From a virus, in IMG/VR virus record IMGVR_UViG_3300032083_001659, positions 1 through 33,381 of that record: 33,381 bases of DNA. The stretch is one strand, 5' to 3'. The notes under the pieces were generated by a model, which saw nothing but the letters and a program-made list of their open reading frames with translations, searched no databases and was not told where the DNA came from. A program made the translations under genes and the position numbers. Positions 13,990-22,666 of the stretch are shown here, one piece after another. The stretch's first letter is position 1. Each line of letters opens with the position of its first letter.

Positions 13990-14898
13990 ATGGAAACCAA
14001 TACAACTGCGACTGGTACCGCAACGGATAGTACCACCACCAACGATGTAGGGCCTAATGTAAAGGACCCACAAGACACAAGGACACACAGATATGAAGCA
14101 CTTACACAAGCCAAAGCCGCACAAAATTCCCAGACCGGGAACACCGAAGGATCAACCCAAGAAAGCACCGCAGGATCCCAAACACCCCGATCAACAGAAA
14201 CCGAAGCCGGTGAGAATAACACCGACTTTTGGTCTGCAAAGGTGGAAGGAGATGCTTTTGACGGGACACATAAAGGTGTTAATTGGAACGACACCGTTTC
14301 CGGATTGCCTGATGATGCTCAAAAATTATTAGCAAACCTACGGGCTGACTACACAAAGAAGACACAAGATCTTGCCCGTCAGCGAAAAGCATTAGAGAGC
14401 GAACGGAAGGCTTTACTAAACGAAGACTACCTTGCGAACATTAACGAGAAAGCAAACCAAGAGATCCAATTTGATCCGTTTGATAATGATAGTGTAAATG
14501 CTCGCATAGAACAAGAAGTCGCAAAGCGAATGCAACAAATGATCCAGCCATTACAACAAGAGTATGAACTACAACAACGACAAATGGCTCTGGATAATTT
14601 TAAGTCAGCACACCCAGACCTCCAAGACTACAAGACTGAAATAGCAAAACTGCTTATGACAGATCAGTCCCTCAACTTGGAGCGAGCCTACTACATAGTA
14701 AAGGGTAAAGCCAACACAGACAAAGCAGCGGCTTACGAAAAAGAATTACAAACTTACAAACAAGCAGCCAGAGAGTACGGCCTAAAAGTTGGCGGCGGTC
14801 GCATAAACAATCCGTCCAACAACATACCAGAACAGGTAAAAAAAGGCGGTCCTTATGAAATTTACAAGTGGTTGCAAGGACAGAAAAGAAATGGATAA
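13990..14898 (+). CDS. Scaffolding-like protein, 302 aa
   Basis: ATG 13990 follows TAGGAGAAACTAA. The first 75 residues are Thr/Ser/Gln-rich and disordered. They are followed by FWSAKVEGDAFDGTHKGVNW and a long coiled-coil region (about 105-230: YTKKTQDLARQRKALESERK, then VAKRMQQMIQPLQQEYELQQ), and a basic C-terminus (GGPYEIYKWLQGQKRN). Disordered N-terminus, coiled coil and basic tail just before the major capsid gene is the standard scaffold arrangement: it directs capsid assembly and then leaves. There is no sequence motif for enzymatic activity. Confidence 0.8.
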   Translation: METNTTATGTATDSTTTNDVGPNVKDPQDTRTHRYEALTQAKAAQNSQTGNTEGSTQESTAGSQTPRSTETEAGENNTDFWSAKVEGDAFDGTHKGVNWNDTVSGLPDDAQKLLANLRADYTKKTQDLARQRKALESERKALLNEDYLANINEKANQEIQFDPFDNDSVNARIEQEVAKRMQQMIQPLQQEYELQQRQMALDNFKSAHPDLQDYKTEIAKLLMTDQSLNLERAYYIVKGKANTDKAAAYEKELQTYKQAAREYGLKVGGGRINNPSNNIPEQVKKGGPYEIYKWLQGQKRNG

Positions 14899-15034
14899 AC
14901 TATTTATGATAGAAAACAACACCCCCCGTTTTAGGTCAAATGGGACACGGTGTCTTACGAACTCCTACGGGAGCACTCTTACAGACCACAAGCCTACTTT
15001 AAACAAAAAGGAGAAGAATTATGGCTATTTCTAA
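14891..15034 (+). CDS. Possible 47-aa ORF bridging scaffold and capsid genes
   Basis: The only gene-like frame in the 122-base gap before the capsid gene starts at ATG 14891 (AAGGA ten bases upstream), overlaps the scaffold stop and ends at a TAA 14 bases inside the capsid gene. The product (MDKLFMIENNTPRFRSNGTR and onward, ending KKEKNYGYF) resembles nothing I know. It contains the capsid ribosome site, so its translation could couple to capsid expression. Chance is a fair alternative. Confidence 0.3.
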   Translation: MDKLFMIENNTPRFRSNGTRCLTNSYGSTLTDHKPTLNKKEKNYGYF

Positions 15035-16043
15035 TGATATTCTTTCTTCTACATTACGGATCCTAAAAGACCAAGAGGTAGACAACCTTTACAAGGCTGT
15101 CCCACTTTTGGATAATATCCGTGCTATGGGTGGTGTAGAAGAATATGATGGAGGGCAAAAGGTAAATGTACCTATGATCCTCGCCGAACACTCAACAATT
15201 ACTCAACTCTCTACCGGTTATGAGCCCGTTTCGCTTTCAGCGGCCGATGCTCTACGACAGGCAGAGTTTAACTGGTGCGACTATGTTGCTCCAATTATTA
15301 TCACCAAGAAGGAAGAACTTTCCAACAAAGGTGATAAGGCAATTATTTCTATTGCCGATGCTCGTATGAAATCCGTTATGGGTCTTATCAAGCGAGAAAC
15401 TGAAAAGCAAATCCTTCGTGGGGACAGTTCTATTTTGAGTGAGTTGCTCTCTCTTAATGGTACCTCTACCTCTGGTCTTGCTGCTGGTTTCTTGGAAGAT
15501 CTTGCTTTTGGATCACAGATAAATTCTGTGGGTGGTCTATCAAAGGCTACTTTCTCAAACGACTTGCAGAACCAATTTGATAATGGTGTCGTCTTTACAC
15601 CGGGTAGTGAAAACATCGTAGCACCCCTTACGGATGTCTATATTGATGCACAAACTCGCACACCAGACGGATCAGCACCTAACCTTATTATGTGTTCTCC
15701 ACAGTTCTACAAAGCCTACAAGCAAGAACTCTTTAACCAAGAACGGTTTATTGACGAACAAACACTTGACGGTGGTAAATTAGCACTTGCCTTTAATGGA
15801 GCAAAAATGTATGTTTCTCCATTTATGGATAGTACACTTTCAGCCACAGCCAACGACATTAATGCTTATGTTCTTAACACCAAGTTTATGAAGTTGATGT
15901 TTGATCGTGATGCGAACTTTGCTATGACTGACTTTGTTGATGCAACTGGTTATGCTTCTCGCTATGCTTACATTTGTGTAAGAGCACAGATGGCATTTAG
16001 CCACCTTGCTTCCCAAGCAATTCTAACAGGAGGGTCAAACTAA
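15021..16043 (+). CDS. Major capsid protein, 340 aa
   Basis: ATG 15021 follows AAAAAGGAGAAGAATT, one of the strongest ribosome sites in the window. The sequence pattern 'QAEFNWCDYVAPIIITKKEE' followed by 'NKGDKAIISIADARMKSVMG' is typical of a group of HK97-fold capsid proteins in marine podoviruses, and the C-terminal half (PNLIMCSPQFYKAYKQELFN, MYVSPFMDS, MKLMFDRDANFAM) fits the same family. Position after a scaffold-like gene and before a decoration-like gene supports the call. Length is normal for a capsid protein without a fused scaffold or protease domain; no separate protease gene is visible. Stop overlaps the next ATG. Confidence 0.9.
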   Translation: MAISNDILSSTLRILKDQEVDNLYKAVPLLDNIRAMGGVEEYDGGQKVNVPMILAEHSTITQLSTGYEPVSLSAADALRQAEFNWCDYVAPIIITKKEELSNKGDKAIISIADARMKSVMGLIKRETEKQILRGDSSILSELLSLNGTSTSGLAAGFLEDLAFGSQINSVGGLSKATFSNDLQNQFDNGVVFTPGSENIVAPLTDVYIDAQTRTPDGSAPNLIMCSPQFYKAYKQELFNQERFIDEQTLDGGKLALAFNGAKMYVSPFMDSTLSATANDINAYVLNTKFMKLMFDRDANFAMTDFVDATGYASRYAYICVRAQMAFSHLASQAILTGGSN

Positions 16044-16594
16044 TGAGTACCACAAGTTATATTAACCGCATTTTTGGACGAGATGAAAGCGGAGTAAACG
16101 AGGCAACTGTAAGTGCTTCGGCTCGTCGTAAGGTAGAAACCTTTGTCGCTGGTGAGGCTATTGCTGTGGGAGACTTTGTCGCCCTCAACTTTGCTGAAAC
16201 CGCTGACGGTGAAAAAGGTTTGGTTGTCAAGAAAGCAGACAGCAGCAACACAGATATTATTTGTGTTGTAGGTGTAGCAATTGAGGCAGCAACTACCGAT
16301 GAAACTTCCAGCGATAGTGGATCTACCAACGACCGAACTAAACTTATTAAAGTTGTAGTTGCTGGTTTGGTAGATCAGGCTAATGTTGATGGTTCAGTTG
16401 TAAAGGGTGATCGTTTGGTTGCTTCTTCTACTGCTGGGCGAGCAGCAACAGCACCTTCGTTCCGCACCGACCTTGGTGATGGAACTGGGACTACTACTGG
16501 AACCGTAGAACAAGCACCACAAATTATTGGGATCGCCTGCGAAGACGATGCTACTAATAAGGCACTTGTTTATCTGTTTCCACAAGTTCCATAA
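16043..16594 (+). CDS. Capsid decoration/head-fibre-like protein, 183 aa
   Basis: ATG 16043 overlaps the capsid stop (TAATG), with GGAGGG upstream. The product is beta-rich (VETFVAGEAIAVGDFVALNF, then CVVGVAIEAA and KVVVAGLVDQANVDGSVVKG). Repeated 'G-x-V/A-x-x-G' strands resemble the DUF2190/decoration-type proteins often encoded right after the major capsid protein. It likely binds the capsid surface or stabilises it. A strong hairpin terminator follows, grouping it with the capsid gene as a highly expressed pair. Confidence 0.7.
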   Translation: MSTTSYINRIFGRDESGVNEATVSASARRKVETFVAGEAIAVGDFVALNFAETADGEKGLVVKKADSSNTDIICVVGVAIEAATTDETSSDSGSTNDRTKLIKVVVAGLVDQANVDGSVVKGDRLVASSTAGRAATAPSFRTDLGDGTGTTTGTVEQAPQIIGIACEDDATNKALVYLFPQVP

Positions 16595-16627
16595 TTCGCA
16601 CGGATTTGGCTAATTTTTAGCCTTAAT

Positions 16628-16662
16628 GGGTTGGGGTAGGCAACTACCCCACCCTCTTATTA
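16628..16662 (+). terminator. Strong terminator after capsid/decoration genes
   Basis: TGGGGTAG (16632-16639) and CTACCCCA (16644-16651) pair around a GCAA tetraloop (GNRA type). Flanking GGG/CCC extend the stem past one bulged T, followed by TCTTATTA. A smaller GGCTA/TAGCC hairpin (about 16608-16624) precedes it. It probably terminates part of the transcripts, giving higher capsid than tail mRNA. Confidence 0.8.
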
Positions 16663-16677
16663 CAAGGAGAAGAAACT

Positions 16678-18069
16678 ATGAATTTAGGCGAATTACGAAC
16701 ATTTGTGAATAACATTTTAGACTACTCACCATCGGTGCAAGCCTACACAAATGAAGTTAATAACATTATCAACGAAATTTATTTATCCCATTTTACTGAT
16801 AGACTGTGGGAGTACTCACAGAAGGAAGTAAGACTATCCGTCTATGCTGATAATGAAGCCAGTTTCACAGCACAAGCAGACGGATCACTTATCACCGCAG
16901 GTGGTAATGGGGCAGCAGACTGGGTGTCATGGGGACACACAGCAGAAATTTTATCTGCCTCAAACCCAGTAGGAAATGTAGAGGTAGGTAAAGAGTACCA
17001 CATTTCTTACAGAGAAGACATAGCCGGAGACACGAGGGTCTTTTTAGAAGAGAAAGGAAAACAAGGTTATTCCTCGCAGTATGGTGCAAAAGACAGGGCA
17101 CTTACAACAACAGCCGGCGACACATTTAAAATAAAATTTAAGCAAAGAGAGATCACACTACCAGAGGATTGTGTTGAGTTGGTAGGATTAGGCTTACGAG
17201 AAAGAGGATCAGGTATCCGTTCTCCCTTTGAGGTTTTACCTCGTTGGACTGACGAGAACTTGGCTTTGGATCTTGACCTTGTTGCTTTACCCACAGATGT
17301 AATTATGGAACAACCTTTCTCTATGATGCCTCCTGTAAATGATCCACAGTTGGCTACAAGAGCAGCAGCCACAAACACGGTAGACATAGCAGGAAACTAT
17401 GAGGTTGCTTACACCATTATCCACAGATCAAGAACAGCGGACACTATTGTAGAATTAGAGAGTGCCCCGTTCTTCTCAACAGGATCATTTGCTTTTGCTG
17501 TTGGTGACACGATCAAAGCAACTAATTTAGAAATAACAGATGACAATCCACGAACAGCCTACCAAGAGTATCTCAAAAGAGTTTATGTAAAGGGTCCAAA
17601 CTCTTCACACTTTTATCGTGCTGCTGACGGACCTAATGCTGAATTTGATAATGAAGACGACAACAACGGTGATGGCTTATTTGCTTTTCAGTTTGCACAC
17701 AAGACAGAAGCAAGACTACCAGAACACGGTGGAACTTATCAACGGTGTAGGCTCTACCCACGACAAGACAAGAACTACGAAGCAACATTTAGATATCAGT
17801 ATCGTCCTATCATTTTGAGAGACGACACAGACACACCACAAATGCCGGCAGACAGCCACCGTTATTTAGCCTATCGTGCTTGTCAAGAGTTATTTATGAA
17901 ACACGGTAATGTAATCCAAAGTCAGGCTTATCAACAAAAGGCGGACAAAGAATTGCTGAAAATAGAAAACCGTTATTTGCGGACCAAAGGAGCCACTCAC
18001 ATCAAAGGACCTTACAGAACAAACGGACAATTGTTTGGTCGCCCACAAATAAAAATAACGAGGAACTAA
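16678..18069 (+). CDS. Tail adaptor (head-tail connector) protein, 463 aa
   Basis: ATG 16678 follows ACAAGGAGAAGAAACT. The N-terminal helical segment (LGELRTFVNNILDYSPSVQA, NEIYLSHFTDRLWEY) and the C-terminal helical pattern (SHRYLAYRACQELFMKHGN, then YQQKADKELLKIENRYLRTK) match podoviral adaptor/tail-tubular-A-like proteins. A large central beta insertion, including TVDIAGNYEVAYTIIHRS and PRTAYQEYLKRVYV, makes it longer than the usual 200 or so residues. It should bind the portal and the nozzle protein encoded next. Confidence 0.7.
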   Translation: MNLGELRTFVNNILDYSPSVQAYTNEVNNIINEIYLSHFTDRLWEYSQKEVRLSVYADNEASFTAQADGSLITAGGNGAADWVSWGHTAEILSASNPVGNVEVGKEYHISYREDIAGDTRVFLEEKGKQGYSSQYGAKDRALTTTAGDTFKIKFKQREITLPEDCVELVGLGLRERGSGIRSPFEVLPRWTDENLALDLDLVALPTDVIMEQPFSMMPPVNDPQLATRAAATNTVDIAGNYEVAYTIIHRSRTADTIVELESAPFFSTGSFAFAVGDTIKATNLEITDDNPRTAYQEYLKRVYVKGPNSSHFYRAADGPNAEFDNEDDNNGDGLFAFQFAHKTEARLPEHGGTYQRCRLYPRQDKNYEATFRYQYRPIILRDDTDTPQMPADSHRYLAYRACQELFMKHGNVIQSQAYQQKADKELLKIENRYLRTKGATHIKGPYRTNGQLFGRPQIKITRN

Positions 18070-18071
18070 TA

Positions 18072-20333
18072 ATGGATGCAAAAAATAAATTGGCCGTTAT
18101 GGACCTCAAAGGGATTGACGAGCGACTACCGCAAGACGGTAATGCTGCGACTACAATTGAGAATTTTACCACAGACAGGCAAACACTTGGCTGGGATAAT
18201 AGGTTAGGCTATGAGCCTTACTGTTCTAACATTATTGGTAATAGCAACTGGGGCTTGTTTAGAAACCTGAAAGAACCTACATCAGTTTTTTATTGGCCCA
18301 CACACGGAGGTGCTAAAAGTTATATGCTCTACGAAGGAGACTATCAAGGTTTCTTTACAGCAGATAGAGTTAAGCTTCGCTATGTCGTTGGTAATGACGG
18401 AACGGGAAACCCGACTTATGAGACGATAGACGACAGCAGAACAAGACCAGCAAAGAACGAATTAGGTTCTTACTTTGAGCCATTTGGAAAAGAACTTGTA
18501 ATTATCAACGGAACAGATCAACCTATCTTGTTTAACGGAGATAGAGCCAGAACACTTGGGTTTAGAACAAAGCCAAACCCACCAACGGTTTGGTCTCCCC
18601 TATCTTCTTCTGGTGGAGCAGGAACAAGGATCCAAGACTTTAATGGTACAATTGCTTACAATCCTATTCAGTCCAGCCCTGATAAGGATACAAGTTTCTT
18701 GGAACCTGTGTCTCAAAGACTTGATCTTTATTATGGTTTAGGCACACGAACAGATGCTAAACCAAACCAGTATCGCTACAAAGTTTCGTTCATTATGGAG
18801 AACGGTAGTGAAAGTCCTATCTCTCCTCGTAGTGCTCCTGCTCGTTGGAGCACAGTTGAGACTGACGGACGACTGGCTTTATGGTTGGAGAACCTACCAT
18901 TAGGTCCAGACGGAACTGTTGCTCGTAGAATTTACAGAACAAAAAACCTTGGTGATAATCCAACTGCGGTTGGAACTGACACAAGCACAGAGGACGAGGT
19001 TTATTTTTTCTTGGACCAGATAAATGATAATGAGTGCACACACTATTTTGATATAGCACCCGATAGTCAGTTAGGTTTTCTCGCACCAAGAGACGACCAC
19101 TCTGTTCCTTTCCCTGCCGCTGCTGGTAATGTAGCAGCAACATTTAAGAATTGTTTATTCATCAACGGAGGAGCCGGAAATGGCTATTCACTTTTTTATT
19201 CTAACCCTCTTAAACCAGATCAGTTTTCTGCCCTTGACTTCTTCCAAGCAGGGAACCAAACAGGTGGAGAGATCAAAGCCCTCAAAGGTTATTACAACTC
19301 GCTTATTGTGTTTAGAGAGAGAGCAATAGACATAGTAATTGGTGATCCTGTTAATGGCTTTAAGTATGTGCCTTACATCAAGGAGGTTGGGTGTAGAAGC
19401 CGCTTTGGAGTTGTTGAGGTACCAAACCAAGGGGTAATGTTTTTAAGCGACGACGGGGTCTATTTGCTCTCCGGTGGCTTTGATGGTGGTAGTAAATTAC
19501 AGATCAAAAAAATGACCCCAGCATTACCACAGTTGTTTGAGAGAATAAACAAAACTAACTTACCAAAGTCTTGTGCTGCTTACTCGTCTTTCTTTAACGA
19601 GGTTCATTTTTATTTTACAATTGACGGAGCCTTGGAGAACAACATAGGTTTAGTCTATCACATAGAGAAACAAGACTGGACTATTCGTAAAGACTTTCCA
19701 GTAAAGTGTATCACAAATGATCTGGATGGCAACTTGATCTTCGGTCATCAGGATGGCTTTCCTTCATTTAACAACGATGCGGGCACACCTAACTGTGGAC
19801 TTTATTTTATCTCCAAATGTAAAAATGCCGGCACAAGAATAGTTGGCTCTGGTGAAAGTCCTATTATTGCAAGAGCAGACACAGGGCTTACAAGAAAGTA
19901 TCACTCGGCTACACACGACTTTGGTTATGGACCACAGAAAAAGTTTATCAAGTATGTCTATCTTTATGTAAAGGCAGCAGCCTCACAGGGCTACAACATA
20001 ACCTATTACCTTGATAGAGCAACTGATAATCCTTATGTAATTGATAGTAAGGATCTGTTCTTCCAGAGACCAGAGCAAACAGCACAGCCCGTTTATGGTG
20101 GTGGTGCTTACAACGACCCAAGTGCTTTGGAACTCGGTAAGTCTAAATGGCCCCAGACAGATCTTATCCAAGTTAGGTTTCCTGTCGCACAGAAAGCAGC
20201 AAGTTATTTTTCTTTTGAGGTAGAGACAACAGGGACAGATCTTTACAGCGGCGACTTTGTGATCGTTGGCTATTCGTTAGAGTTCCAGACTAACAACCTT
20301 AAAACACGGAGCGGAAGAACAAATGCCCTTTAA
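18072..20333 (+). CDS. Tail nozzle/stabilisation protein, 753 aa
   Basis: ATG 18072 follows GAGGAACTAATA. The opening (KGIDERLPQDGNAATTIENF, then DRQTLGWDNRLGYEPY) and 'FGKELVIINGTDQPILFNGD' followed by 'PNPPT' are characteristic of podoviral tail nozzle/DNA-stabilisation proteins (P22 gp10-like, T7 gp12-like role). The long beta-rich middle shows FFYSN-like repeats (YNSLIVFRERAIDIVIGDPV; VMFLSDDGVYLLSGG), suggesting a beta-propeller. It forms the tail tube tip that holds DNA in the head and opens on adsorption. The 3' end overlaps the next gene by 11 bases. Confidence 0.75.
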   Translation: MDAKNKLAVMDLKGIDERLPQDGNAATTIENFTTDRQTLGWDNRLGYEPYCSNIIGNSNWGLFRNLKEPTSVFYWPTHGGAKSYMLYEGDYQGFFTADRVKLRYVVGNDGTGNPTYETIDDSRTRPAKNELGSYFEPFGKELVIINGTDQPILFNGDRARTLGFRTKPNPPTVWSPLSSSGGAGTRIQDFNGTIAYNPIQSSPDKDTSFLEPVSQRLDLYYGLGTRTDAKPNQYRYKVSFIMENGSESPISPRSAPARWSTVETDGRLALWLENLPLGPDGTVARRIYRTKNLGDNPTAVGTDTSTEDEVYFFLDQINDNECTHYFDIAPDSQLGFLAPRDDHSVPFPAAAGNVAATFKNCLFINGGAGNGYSLFYSNPLKPDQFSALDFFQAGNQTGGEIKALKGYYNSLIVFRERAIDIVIGDPVNGFKYVPYIKEVGCRSRFGVVEVPNQGVMFLSDDGVYLLSGGFDGGSKLQIKKMTPALPQLFERINKTNLPKSCAAYSSFFNEVHFYFTIDGALENNIGLVYHIEKQDWTIRKDFPVKCITNDLDGNLIFGHQDGFPSFNNDAGTPNCGLYFISKCKNAGTRIVGSGESPIIARADTGLTRKYHSATHDFGYGPQKKFIKYVYLYVKAAASQGYNITYYLDRATDNPYVIDSKDLFFQRPEQTAQPVYGGGAYNDPSALELGKSKWPQTDLIQVRFPVAQKAASYFSFEVETTGTDLYSGDFVIVGYSLEFQTNNLKTRSGRTNAL

Positions 20334-20997
20334 ACCAAAACATTTTAAACCTATTCAGGGAGACATAGCAGAACCGAAAGACTTTGACAAGACTTACGAC
20401 GGCTACAAAGAATTAGTAAATGGTGGCCTTGATCGTGAGAACCTACCAGAGGAAGGCTTTGATAAAGAACAGTTTAACAATTATTCTTTTGGTCGCTACT
20501 ACCAGACCTACTGTAAATTAGAAGAGCAGTATGTTGAGACTACTATGCCTTCTGGCTATTCACCGGGAGACACTATCCTTACAACACCCGGAACCAAGTA
20601 CGGTTCTTATGCTGGTGGTTGGATTGAGACAACAGATAGTTCTATGAAATTAGAGTTTGATGCAAAGGAAGGGATGTGTTTGTTAGAGTTTAACTGCTGG
20701 GCTTTCATTAGCAAACTAAATGCTGGTGGCTACTACAATTCAGGATCACCTGACGACTATGGTTGGTATCAATTCCAACTTGTCTTTAATGGTTCGGTTG
20801 TAGCAGAGACAGATAGGATCTTCCAGAACTACCAGACAATCCACCTAAATGCTGCTGTCCCTTGCTCGGCAGGACCAAGTGAGGTCAAGGTAAGGTGGAG
20901 ACATAACGGGCGACCCAACAGTAGTTTCTTTGAGTTGCAAGCCCCGCTATTATATTGGAGTGGTGGAAACCTCTTCGCATTTAACAGGTACAGATAA
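20323..20997 (+). CDS. Fibre/collar-like protein 1, 224 aa
   Basis: ATG 20323 overlaps the nozzle gene by 11 bases (GGAAG upstream). The N-terminal 'FDKTYDGYKELVNGGLDREN' matches the 'N-G-G-L/I-D-x-x-N' element of phage fibre/collar proteins, and the C-terminal 150 residues are a beta-sandwich (LEFDAKEGMCLLEFNCWAFI; VRWRHNGR). It shares layout with the next two genes and belongs to the tail complex. No catalytic motif is visible. Confidence 0.75.
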   Translation: MPFKPKHFKPIQGDIAEPKDFDKTYDGYKELVNGGLDRENLPEEGFDKEQFNNYSFGRYYQTYCKLEEQYVETTMPSGYSPGDTILTTPGTKYGSYAGGWIETTDSSMKLEFDAKEGMCLLEFNCWAFISKLNAGGYYNSGSPDDYGWYQFQLVFNGSVVAETDRIFQNYQTIHLNAAVPCSAGPSEVKVRWRHNGRPNSSFFELQAPLLYWSGGNLFAFNRYR

Positions 20998-20999
20998 TT

Positions 21000-21920
21000 A
21001 TGAGTAAAGTAGAAAACGATAGTTTCCAAACAAAATACAACCAGACCATTACGGCTGCTGATGTAAACGGTAAATTCACAGACATACAAACTGCTACTAA
21101 CGACGGCTCACCCCAGATAGACAGCACTAATGTAAGAGCAGAAGGAATTGATCGCAGGAATTTAGGTGGCACACCACAACTACAATCCATAGCCGTAGCA
21201 ATAAACAACAAGGTAGACACCACAACAGCCTACACAATAGACAGTATCGCTGGGTCAGGTGATCCGGCAATTGTTCGTTTGACTGGTGCCGGAACAAATG
21301 GTTCAGCCATCCTTGACTTTGGTGAAACCATTACCATAACAGGATCAGCAAGCAACCCGTCAATCCTTCGCTTACATTATTCTATCAATTTAGAAGACAG
21401 CGATGGTGCGAGTGATAGTCTTGATGCTTCCTCCCCCAGAGGACAAAGAGCCTGTATGGTTTATTTCCCTGCTTATTCCACAGACGGAGTAAATTGGAAC
21501 ACATTTCCAAACAGAACAAATTGGTTTGCTTTTGATGGTGGGGCTGGTGTTGATCCAGCAAGCGACGGACCTAAACGAGACAACACATCAGGTGCGGTAG
21601 ATAAGTACGAACTACCAAGAAACGACGGCAACACTGTCACCGACATAGGTGCGAACTTTGATGATGGGATCTGTGTTATTACACTTGATAGTTTTAACGG
21701 CACAGGATATCGTAATGCTAAACCACACGGCTGTCTAAACTTTGCTCCTGTTTCTAACTTACAACTCCGCTACATAGGTTTCTTTATGGTAGGCCCACTA
21801 ATGTTGAGCCTTGCTTCTATTTATGGTACAGGCAGGAGTTTTGCTGCGGCAGGTTTAGGAATAGATCCTATCAGGATAGAACGAGCCAACTACACCGCTA
21901 TGGTGTTTAACCCCAAATAG
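21000..21920 (+). CDS. Fibre/collar-like protein 2, 306 aa
   Basis: ATG 21000 stands two bases after the preceding stop; its ribosome site (AGG within AACAGGTACAG) is weaker than most. The N-terminus (QTITAADVNGKFTDIQTATN, then GIDRRNLGG) repeats the fibre/collar element; the rest is beta-rich and Asp/Gly-rich, ending IRIERANYTAMVFNPK. It is the longest of the three tandem fibre-like genes and probably the host-contacting or collar component. Confidence 0.75.
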   Translation: MSKVENDSFQTKYNQTITAADVNGKFTDIQTATNDGSPQIDSTNVRAEGIDRRNLGGTPQLQSIAVAINNKVDTTTAYTIDSIAGSGDPAIVRLTGAGTNGSAILDFGETITITGSASNPSILRLHYSINLEDSDGASDSLDASSPRGQRACMVYFPAYSTDGVNWNTFPNRTNWFAFDGGAGVDPASDGPKRDNTSGAVDKYELPRNDGNTVTDIGANFDDGICVITLDSFNGTGYRNAKPHGCLNFAPVSNLQLRYIGFFMVGPLMLSLASIYGTGRSFAAAGLGIDPIRIERANYTAMVFNPK

Positions 21921-21929
21921 GAGACAATT

Positions 21930-22655
21930 ATGCCGATAGTAATTCCAAACACATTTGCCGACGGAAGCACAATCCAAGCCAACCAATTGGACGAGAACAT
22001 AAACACGACACAAGAGTACATAAATGGTGGGATAAGTACAGCAGACATCGCAGATCAGTTTGAGACACAGGATCTTGCGAAGCCAGACTACAACCCACAG
22101 AATAATTTATTAAACCTTATCACAGGTCCCGTAGCAGGTCAGTCCTTTTCCACAGCACAAGCAAGTTTTACTGGGATCTGTTCCCAACCTTCTGGTGAGT
22201 GGGACGGAACAGGAACAGTTGACGGAAACATCTTGGATGCTGAAACAGTAATAGGTCTCAACAAAACAGGGATCACATTTTACCTTGCACAACCCGCTGA
22301 TGTTTTCTTTCAGTTCCAAGGTTCACCACACACAACCGCAATAAGCAACCTGAAAGATAGTGTGAAGGGTGGGTATAGACATAGCCGCTTTTACATTTTC
22401 ATAGACGGTAAGAAGATGACCTCAACCAAGATGGTGACATGGGACGAGAGCAGCAAGCCTTACCAGACCAGACAACAATTATCTGGTTTCTATCTTCGTC
22501 CTTCTTTGCCCGCAGGATACCACACGATAGATATAAAAGGTTTCACAGACACAAACTACACTTTGTTATTTACTTGGTCCGTGTCTATGGAAGCCTACTA
22601 TCAGTTTCCCACAGGAACACAAGTTCCAATAGAACCGCCAGACGAACCACAATAG
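21930..22655 (+). CDS. Fibre/collar-like protein 3, 241 aa
   Basis: ATG 21930 follows TAGGAGACAATT. Residues 15-40 (QANQLDENINTTQEYINGGI) are the clearest copy of the element common in phage fibre/collar N-termini ('N-x-x-x-D-x-N-x-x-x-x-x-x-N-G-G-I'). The C-terminal half is beta-rich (PADVFFQFQGSPHTTAI; FYIFIDGKKM; LPAGYHTIDIKGF) like a jelly-roll. With the two upstream genes it forms a tandem family. Confidence 0.75.
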   Translation: MPIVIPNTFADGSTIQANQLDENINTTQEYINGGISTADIADQFETQDLAKPDYNPQNNLLNLITGPVAGQSFSTAQASFTGICSQPSGEWDGTGTVDGNILDAETVIGLNKTGITFYLAQPADVFFQFQGSPHTTAISNLKDSVKGGYRHSRFYIFIDGKKMTSTKMVTWDESSKPYQTRQQLSGFYLRPSLPAGYHTIDIKGFTDTNYTLLFTWSVSMEAYYQFPTGTQVPIEPPDEPQ

Positions 22656-22666
22656 GAGAATAAATT

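Noticed and set aside
13586-14294. Long leftward frames opposite the acidic, scaffold and capsid-region genes
   Set aside because: They lack ribosome sites and have low-complexity Ser/Val/Leu composition typical of antisense shadows of rightward genes.
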